Shown here piece after piece: positions 56,041 through 64,000 of a stretch of DNA of 64,000 nt. Under the pieces are notes generated by a model. It did no database searches, was not told the DNA's origin, and was given only the letters and a program-made list of their open reading frames with translations. The DNA comes from Molanna angustata (taxonomy: Eukaryota; Arthropoda; Insecta; Trichoptera; Molannidae): positions 14,762,218 to 14,826,217 of the forward strand of contig OY754978.1 of the NCBI GenBank assembly GCA_963576475.1, read 5' to 3'. How positions within the stretch are numbered: position 1 is the first letter of the stretch; each line of letters opens with the position of its first letter. Both the position numbers and the translations under genes were made by a program.

Positions 56041-56129
56041 AACATTATTATTAATTGATATTTTCTCATGGCATTCACTTTTTGTTTATTTTATATAGTT
56101 TGGTCTATAATCAGATGTATATTCATATA

Positions 56130-57357
56130 AAAACGAGTGAGTTGTAGCCAACGCTTAACTCCTCACTAAAAATCATTCTATAAGTATTCAAATTTTGTAT
56201 GGAAAATATTCAGCATTTTCATGAAATGAGTTCGTTAAATTATTTTTTTATTTAATTATTTTCTTATGAAAACTAGATAATTCTACAATGCCATTTTATG
56301 GTAGTGATGTGCCTATTTAAGCAATTTGAAAATAAAAATTTCAAATTTTTAGTTTCCTGAGCTTGGGGTCACTTTGGAAGTGATGTGCCTTTTTAGAAAC
56401 TTGAAAATAAAGGTATCAAATTTTTAGTTTCCTGAGCTTGGGGTCACTTTGGAAGTGATGTGCCTTTTTAGAAACTTGAAAATAAAGGTATCAAATTTTT
56501 AGTTTCCTGAGCTTGGGGTCACTTTGGAAGTGATGTGCCTTTTTAGAAACTTGAAAATAAAGGCATCAAATTTTTAGTTTCCTGAGCTTGGGGTCACTTT
56601 GGAAGTGATGTGCCTTTTTAGAAACTTGAAAATAAAGGTATCAAATTTTTAGTTTCCTGAGCTTGAGGTCACTTTGGAAGTGATGTGCCTTTTTAGCAAC
56701 TTGAAAATAAAGGTATCAAATTTTTAGTTTCCTGAGCTTGGGGTCACTTTGGAAGTGATGTGCCTTTTTAGCAACTTGAAAATAAAGGTATCAAATTTTT
56801 AGTTTCCTGAGCTTGGGGTCACTTTGGAAGTGATGTGCCTTTTTAGAAACTTGAAAATAAAGGTATCAAATTTTTAGTTTCCTGAGCTTGGGGTCACTTT
56901 GGAAGTGATGTGCCTTTTTAGAAACTTGAAAATAAAGGTATCAAATTTTTATTTTCCTGAGCTTGGGGTCACTTTGAAAGTGATGTGCCTTTTTAGCAAC
57001 TTGAAAATAAAGGTTTCAAATTTTTAGTTTCCTGAGCTTGGGGTCACTTTGTAATATTTGACTGTAAAAAATTAATGAGAAGCACTGATCAGATATCCTT
57101 TAAAATCTAATGGAGTCTAAGTAAGTATCAGATATACAAATTTACAAAATTTTAAAAGAATCGAATGAGTGCCTACTTTAGTCTATAATCGATAAAGTAA
57201 AATAAACACGCCGTACATAGCACACAGCATATAGCACACACACAGAGATACATTGTGATGAAACTTTCAGAATAGAATATCAGCATGATACTAGTTGATT
57301 ATCAAAAAATCATATCTCCCCAATATATCCCCTTGAGATAGTGAGGAGTAAAAACAG
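56130..57357 (-). repeat. Repeat R, copy 2, with internal 75-bp array
   Basis: Minus strand order matches copy 1 (41881-42375): CTCCTCACTATCTCAAGG, GTTTCATCACAATGTATC, TACGGCGTGTTTATT, ATCTGATCAGTGCTTCTC, then the array, then ACGAACTCATTTCATG and AGTTAAGCGTTGGC. Confidence 0.8.
56294..57051. repeat. 75-bp tandem repeat, 10 copies
   Basis: Unit: TCACTTTGGAAGTGATGTGC, CTTTTTAGAAACTTGAAAAT, AAAGGTATCAAATTTTTAGT, TTCCTGAGCTTGGGG. Internal copies differ at one to three positions; the first and last are most diverged, the usual pattern for expansion from within. Confidence 0.97.
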
Positions 57358-57382
57358 TAAATAATACCATTCAGTCAAATTG

Positions 57383-57600
57383 TAAGGCGACAGTTACACG
57401 TAAAGTATTTACTGTGATCCGTAAATAAATACTGATGTATCGTGGTATTTACTGAATGTGTAGTAGTGTATTGATGGATGTCAATATTTATTTATGGATT
57501 TTATTATTAATTTATTAATCCATCAATAAATACTGACGTCCATCAATAGATATTTAATTGATGGATCACAGTAAACACTTTACGTGTATCTGTCGCCTTA
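57383..57600. mobile_element. TA-flanked MITE (Tc1/mariner-like)
   Basis: TA then AGGCGACAGTTACACGTAAA at the left, TTTACGTGTATCTGTCGCCT then TA at the right. Subterminal TACTGTGATCC / GGATCACAGTAAA pairs extend the fold. The interior repeats GATGGATGTCAATATTTATT-like words in both orientations. Confidence 0.88.
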
Positions 57601-58079
57601 TTCATAATATTCCAAATATGTACGTTGAGTTCTATTTTGTTGCTTCCTACTACTGACATATTATGTAAGTTTTATTTGACTCTGTAGAACATTTTCTTTG
57701 CTTTTAAACTAATAACTTTTGATTGATCAATTCAATTGACTTTTCCATTATTGACGAGCTCCAAGACACAGTAGTAAGTTTGACTAGGTACTGTGCCAGA
57801 ATCACGGATTCTCTTGAGAATATTTTTCTTAATGTTCTTTTTTCTGTTTTTGATGCAATTTAAAGGTATATTTAGCTTCTATTTTTACTTCTCACCACGT
57901 CAAAGGCATATAATGGTGAGTTTTTAATTCGCAATATTTAATAATAATAATAAAATATTTATTGAGACAAAAAAAGAATTTTACATACAAATACAAAGAA
58001 ATATATCAACAAGTGAAAAGAAAACAACTTTTCCGACTAAAAAAGGTTATTTTTTTGCATATATTTTTATCAATAAGAA
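57601..58079. other. No gene seen (intron)
   Basis: AT-rich DNA without recognised content. Confidence 0.4.
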
Positions 58080-58640
<561 letters not shown>

Positions 58641-58679
58641 TTTTTTTTTTTCTTTTTTTTTAATTTATTTATTCAATAA

Positions 58680-58805
<126 letters not shown>

Positions 58806-58949
58806 CAATTATTTGAATTTGTACACTGTTTTTTTCCTCTTTCCCAAAAAGCATAAAATGCTTGTGCTGAGAAAGTGAGTACATATAGAACGATTCAATT
58901 ACATAAAGACATACAAAATATATGAAATCATCAATATTATAACTATAGG

Positions 58950-59120
58950 TACACAAAAATAAAACATCAATACAAAAAGAATCAAAACAAAAAAAAACAT
59001 AAATACAAATAGCATCAAAACAAAAAAAAGCATCAATACAAACAGCATCAATTCTAAAAAAGCATCAAAACAAATAGCATCAATACAAATAGCATTAAAA
59101 AGCATCAAAACAAAAAAAAT
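58950..59120. repeat. Irregular AAAGCATCAA/ATACAAAT repeats
   Basis: Interleaved short words AGCATCAAAACAAA and ATCAATACAAATAGC, about 10 imperfect units. Confidence 0.8.
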
Positions 59121-59214
59121 CAAATATATTAATAAATTCATATACAACAAAACAATTGAATAATTTCTCAAAACATGTTTTTGTGATTTCCATAATTCGA
59201 TTTGATGTAATGAA

Positions 59215-59660
59215 ATTCAATTCGATCAATCCCGATAGCCGATACAATGTGACGTTAAACGACTGAATTATCGGCTCAAGTTGGTAATAATGCGATCGGT
59301 TATCGGGTCAGTTGGATCCGTTAGGTTTTCTGCATGAATCCCAAAACTTTACGGTTGACGAGCAAAGCGACAGAACAATAGTTTACTTCCGCGTTCGGCA
59401 GCGTTGATCGCTCCGATGGCAGAGTCGGATAACGGGATGGGTTTCTTCCGCAAAGCGCATCTCGCACAGTCGGACTTGCTTGAGACTGTTTAGTGGCATC
59501 ATGATGTAACAACTTAGGTTCGCTACAGCCTTTGTGCAACGTTTCTCCCAACAGAGAAACTATTCGCGTTGCACTCCAAGGGCAAGCCGAATGCAATCAG
59601 GTTATCTCACCGTGATTTATATCGACTGCCTCAATCCAAGCTTATGTATGTATGTTGTAC
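59215..59660. other. GC-rich island of unknown origin
   Basis: Clearly richer in G+C than both sides, e.g. TTACTTCCGCGTTCGGCAGC, GATGGCAGAGTCGGATAACG and CGCATCTCGCACAGTCGGAC. A 91-codon minus-strand frame is open but has no recognised domain. There are no flanking splice signals that would make it an exon. It may be part of a transposon, a processed transcript or a regulatory island. Confidence 0.35.
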
Positions 59661-60689
59661 CGATATTAAAGAGTTTTCAGGCGAAAAGAAAGTGCTATTG
59701 GCAAACTAAATAAGTACACAATAGATACCACCTAATAATACTACGGCAATATTTATAACTGCTTCAAGCAGAACTACATACATCTGAATAATGACAACAA
59801 TTACTACTACTTATCCAATTCATTAAATATAGTTAAATTAAAATAAAAAAAACATGACTATAAGAATTTGTTGATAAAATATTATTTGATGCCTTACGCT
59901 AATTTCGATTCATATACATACTATAATTTTATAAGCGTCTATCCTCATATTATACTGCTTTGGCAGACAGAATAACAAACCTTAAAAAAATTGGCTTCGA
60001 TGGCTTCTCAATTATGAATCTAAATAATATTTTATGATATAAATTACGTTGTTTTTTTTTTACATACAATCAATTGTGATTTCAATGGGAAATGCCATTT
60101 TAACAAATGTTTTTAATTAAACTCAATAATCGAGGTTTTAGGATGCCAAATTTTTATTTCTTTGTGACTTTTCAATCAATTTATAATCTTTATTATGAAA
60201 ATTATTTCAGCAAATTATCATTTAAAGTGGAATAAGTACTTGCATATCTAAATCATGAAAACTGTCTGAAAAATATCATTGAAAGATTTGTGATTTTTCT
60301 ATGGAGGTCTGATGGAACAATATTGGACACCGACGGCAACCATTGAGTTGGGGTAGATTTTATGCTACCCGTTATAGTCCTCATGGTCTTATTCAGCTCG
60401 ACATCGATCTTTCAAAATTTATAGTACGCAAAATCATTGCTGTGGTACGCAATTATGTCGCTATGCTACCCGACATTGTTCCTTAAAGTTCGTTTAATAC
60501 AAGGGAACTATTGTTAAAAATCTAAACCCACACAATTCAGTCTTTGAAATATAATATGAAATTACAATACATAAATACTTTTTATCAGAACGACATTTGA
60601 AACTACAATATTATTATTATAAATCAAGCACCATTTTCCTTGTAAAAAAATGGTCAAACTAGTTATTACCAATAAACCTAACCGAGGAC
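59661..60689. other. No gene seen (intron)
   Basis: ATGCCTTACGCTAATTTCGA at 59891 recurs near 8709. Otherwise AT-rich. Confidence 0.4.
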
Positions 60690-60870
60690 CATGAATGTAG
60701 AGCAAGTTATAAATCTTCTCTTCTTATGTCAAGTCAGGACCTTCTGACGTTGACTATCACTGTGGCAAAGGCCTTCCTGTCCTGCCTCCGTTCATGTTGC
60801 CAGAAATAGACCTATTCCGATCTATTTCCTCAGCAATATAACAATTGCCTTCGGCCGACTCCTCTTTCTC
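60690..60870 (-). pseudogene. Possible LINE ORF2 tail remnant
   Basis: Minus strand gives broken reading with WQHERRQDRKAFATVIVNVR, similar in character to LINE C-terminal tails. It is GC-richer than its neighbours. Weak. Confidence 0.35.
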
Positions 60871-60925
60871 TATGTCTTCCTATTATTGAAGCTAGTTTTC
60901 TTATTTTCATGAATCTTTTTTTCAG

Positions 60926-61182
60926 TGAAGGACGTAAACTTGGGAACGCTGAGGCGTCACAAACGCGACTTGCACGACCACGTGTCGATCGAGTCTCGTG
61001 GTCTCCCCGTGCCGCTCGGACTCCAGTTGAAGCCTTCGCCCGAGCTCCTGGACCCCAACTTCCTGCTAGTCAGAAGATGGGCCAACAGAAGTGACAGCAT
61101 ATCACCATCCTACACGACCTATGAAGGAAAAGGATGTCTGTACCGCAGTGAAAATGCAGCGCTTTCGTTCTGTGGGGGCGTG
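60926..61182 (+). CDS. ADAM/ADAMTS-type metalloprotease pro-domain exon
   Basis: A clear exon: acceptor ATGAATCTTTTTTTCAG, 257 bases open in one frame, donor GTATGT, and strikingly higher G+C than the flanks. After two bases completing a split codon it reads KDVNLGTLRRHKRDLHDHVS, then GLPVPLGLQLKPSPELLDPN, FLLVRRWANRSDS and GCLYRSENAALSFCGGV. The L-L-P-x-P-x-LL-x-P-x-F strand and the C-LY ... AALS-C-GG pattern are typical of the reprolysin pro-peptide of secreted ADAMTS metalloproteases, which keeps the enzyme latent. The exon ends on a codon boundary. The catalytic HExxH domain would lie downstream of this window. Orthology to a particular ADAMTS was not set. Confidence 0.8.
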
Positions 61183-61291
61183 GTATGTTTTTTTTTCTTA
61201 ACAATCATACGTATTCACAAAGAGTAGGTTGAAACACCCTACTGCGTACACTTCTTGAAAGGTGGACACTCCCTGAATGCATTTTTTTAAC

Positions 61292-61388
61292 TAATGATTG
61301 TGTACTTGTAACAAGTACATATACCTACTTTCAAATATATTCTCTAAACCAAGCAAGAATGCTTGTGCTATAGGTGAACGAAATCGAA
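61292..61388 (-). repeat. SINE family 1 tail fragment
   Basis: TTGTAACAAGTACATATACC, AATGCTTGTGCTATAGGTGA and ACGAAATCG match the tail; the tRNA head is absent. Confidence 0.85.
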
Positions 61389-62347
61389 AACGAAATATTT
61401 TGCTTGTCATTTATCATTGTTCACCAATCTTTAACGTCCACCACAGACCACAGGACGACAGATTCGTTGAAAAAATCGCGATTCGAATATATCAATTGCT
61501 TTACGGTATCAATTATAAAATAATATAAACCTATAAAAAGGTATTCTTTGAACAAATATTTGAAAGTACGACCTTAATAGTATTTCAACTCAAGTTTCTA
61601 ACCACTCAACTGCAAACAATTATTAATTTATATTAACTATCATTCACTATTATCTAATATATTGATCGGAACAGTTTTTGTTGATAAAATACGTATAGAA
61701 TTGTTATTAAAACATCAGCTACTCGTGTTTAATATGTCCTTGATAAAAATACATTTCCTAAGTTATTTTTTTATTTTCTAAGTTATTAAATTAAAAGCAC
61801 GCACAAAAAACAAACGCGAATTAAACTATTTTCAATTCTCATTTTTTTTATTCATCCGCTTCGTCTCTTCTTGTTAATCTTCTTATTTACTTTAACTCTT
61901 GAGATAGGTAATTGATTTATTTATTTATTTATTGTCAACAGCTTTGTACATACATATTACAATAGAGATTACAATTAAAATGAGCCAATTATAGACAAAC
62001 ATAATTTCAAATTATAATAACGCTGAAAGGGTACATAAATGAATAAATTGTTTGAAACCGACTCTCCAATGCAGATCCCGTGCAATACGTGAATCAACCT
62101 ACACAAATATACGCAAATAATTACAGTATTTAAAATTAGAAATACAAGTTTCATTCAAACCACGCATTGGTATTTATTCTATAAAATATCATGATGTTAC
62201 AAAGTTGTTGCCTCTAAATATTACTTTAAATATTATATTTTAGTTTATTTACAAACATTTTTTCATACATTCCAACTATGCATTGCTTACTTATTCCAGA
62301 AATGGTTAAACATTGTAAATGTACGATTGCGTTTATCTCATCCAAAC
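61389..62347. other. No gene seen (next intron)
   Basis: AT-rich. A short TTTATTTATTTATTTATTG run at 61917. No coding signal. Confidence 0.4.
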
Positions 62348-62545
62348 TTACTTACTTACTTCTTACTTCCGATGGCCATACAACTCCGGTAGAGCCTTCT
62401 GAACAATAGCTTTCCAAGCCTTCCTGTCAGCTGCAGTGAACACCCAGTCATCACAAGCATTCGGCATGTTCACATCTCGGGTAACATTGTCCATCAATCT
62501 CTGCCTTGGTCTTCCCGGGGGTCTCTTGCCCACAGGGTTATTTTG
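62348..62545 (-). pseudogene. LINE family C ORF2 C-terminus with (AAGT)n tail
   Basis: Minus strand: PVGKRPPGRPRQRLMDNVTR, DVNMPNACDDWVFTAADRKA and WKAIVQKALPELYGHRK with stop, then AAGTAAGAAGTAAGTAAGT. GRPRQR and the DRKAWK tail are characteristic of insect non-LTR ORF2 ends. The upstream ORF is absent. Confidence 0.85.
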
Positions 62546-63189
62546 CAGAATAAAATCCAAATGTTGAGAAAAAAAATCTGTGATGTATAATTTATTTGTA
62601 AATTTCAATATGATTTTAAAAAATTGGTTTCTTTTATAAACAATTATTGATGAAACTTAATATTTAGGTATGATCAAAATACGTGAAATGAGACAAAATA
62701 TTGGCAATAAAAAAACATTGTTTTAAATCTAATTCACATGGATAGATCTTACTTACGCGAAACTATTAGGCCCTCAATCTAAAAACTAGTTTTGTCAATA
62801 ATCATTTTTTATCTATAACATAGTGACGTAATTATGAAATAAAAAATATACAATCTAACACCAATAAAAATAAATTTCTACAAATAAGTATTAATGAAGA
62901 TATCTTGGAAGGTAAATTAAACAATAAATAATTATTACATCGTTTCATTTAATGGCCAAATAACTTGTATTAACATTCATTAGACCAATTAAACTGACAT
63001 GTTTTATTAACATCTGTATAATTTAAGGAAAATTTTATATCAAAGAAATATTCTGAGAAGCAAATGTTACGCCAATTTTATAGTATTGTTACACAATACC
63101 TCTACAAAAGAACATCTTCAGTTTGAATTACAATTATTTTAGATAGGTACTTACCTACTCTCTCTATTATATAAAACATCGTTACAGCT
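62546..63189. other. No gene seen
   Basis: AT-rich DNA without recognised content. Confidence 0.4.
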
Positions 63190-63265
63190 TCATTGTCTGG
63201 CTTCGTGGCTCACTAGGTCAGATACGTAACTTTTACGCTGATCTCCAGAGTTCAGTTCCCAGTAT
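63190..63265 (+). repeat. tRNA-like SINE head (family 3-like)
   Basis: CTTCGTGGCTCACTAGGTCA and CAGAGTTCAGTTCCCAG resemble the A and B boxes of the 2.0 kb SINE. The body is not recognisable. Confidence 0.6.
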
Positions 63266-63508
63266 TTTTATTCGCTGTGAAATAGTGGAGAGCTATGATT
63301 TTATAATATTTTTATACATATTTTTATAGCAATTTTACAAAAGGTATCGTGTAAAGAATTCATAGGTTTGTACTATACGTTTCATCTCTCATCGTGATGT
63401 TCTTGTGTGTATGGCGTAGTATAACTTATGACATAATATTATTTATTATTTACTATTTTTTTAATAAATAATTTATTTGTTTTTATTTATACTAATACTA
63501 CTATACTT

Positions 63509-63694
63509 AACACTTCCTTGCACCCTGCGCAAGTGGCGAGTTTATTGCCGTATGGCAATTTCTTCCAACTAACCAGGTTCCCATCCCAGAGAAGCAATAT
63601 TTGCGTGAGAAATGAATTTAAATAAATTTCTCCTCTGCTGGGAATCGTACCCAGGACGCCCGAACAGAAAACGAATGGCTTACCAACTGTACCA
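63509..63694 (-). mobile_element. tRNA-derived SINE, family 2 (head replaced by TTTA repeat)
   Basis: ACACTTCCTTGCACCCTGCG through CAGGACGCCCGAACAGAAAA and GGCTTACCAACTGTACC. The last ~15 bases of the head are replaced by the adjacent microsatellite. Confidence 0.92.

Positions 63695-64000
<306 letters not shown>

Noticed and set aside
60909..61094. Alternative frame across the metalloprotease exon
   Set aside because: It ignores the splice acceptor and lacks the pro-domain pattern. The frame giving CLY...AALSFCGG fits both splice sites and the family.

Overview
The window looks like AT-rich, repeat-dense nuclear DNA from an insect, most likely a moth or butterfly. The reasons are tRNA-derived SINEs, non-LTR retrotransposons with microsatellite tails, a BEL/Pao LTR retrotransposon, many palindromic MITEs, frequent GTAGGTACCTAC-type words, and host coding sequence confined to tiny exons with consensus splice sites. 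The species-group call is inference. There are no operons, rRNA genes or CRISPR arrays.

Host gene: two exons on the + strand, 49341-49413 and 60926-61182, have compatible phases. The first ends one base into a codon and the second starts with the other two bases. The second encodes part of a metalloprotease pro-domain of ADAM/ADAMTS type. The 11.5 kb between them is then one large intron filled with repeats, and much of the sequence upstream may also be intronic. A possible signal-peptide exon at 13874-13903 is weakly supported.

Mobile elements: the largest intact unit is a BEL/Pao retrotransposon at 21005-27190. It has LTRs identical outside a poly-C tract, a 5-bp target duplication (CTGTT) and a primer-binding site for tRNA-Tyr. 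Its single 1304-codon gag-pol frame jumps from RNase H straight to the integrase C-terminal domain. The integrase core is missing without a frame break, so this is a recently moved element that probably needs integrase in trans. Its leader carries pieces of host SINE-like and tRNA-like sequence.

Around it are decayed non-LTR retrotransposon fragments (2.3, 12.6, 13.9, 15.8, 19.6, 28.7, 45.0, 46.1, 47.5, 48.9, 52.2 and 62.4 kb), at least three tRNA-derived SINE families, a SINE-like family X that shares its 3' end with one of the LINEs, a seven-copy palindromic MITE family (A), a two-copy 0.7-kb palindrome with TTAA ends, a TA-flanked MITE, a hAT-like element and an unclassified repeat (R).

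Tandem repeats are prominent: 33 bp x 8, 20 bp x 5, 58 bp x 5, 75 bp x 10 and 44 bp x 4, plus (CA)n, (TG)n, (AT)n and (TTTA)n. Several arose inside a recognisable transposon. No clearly new functional gene system was found. The points most worth following are the integrase-less BEL element, the arm-by-arm co-variation in MITE A, the SINE/LINE tail sharing, and a perfect 81-bp-arm hairpin at 34.8 kb.
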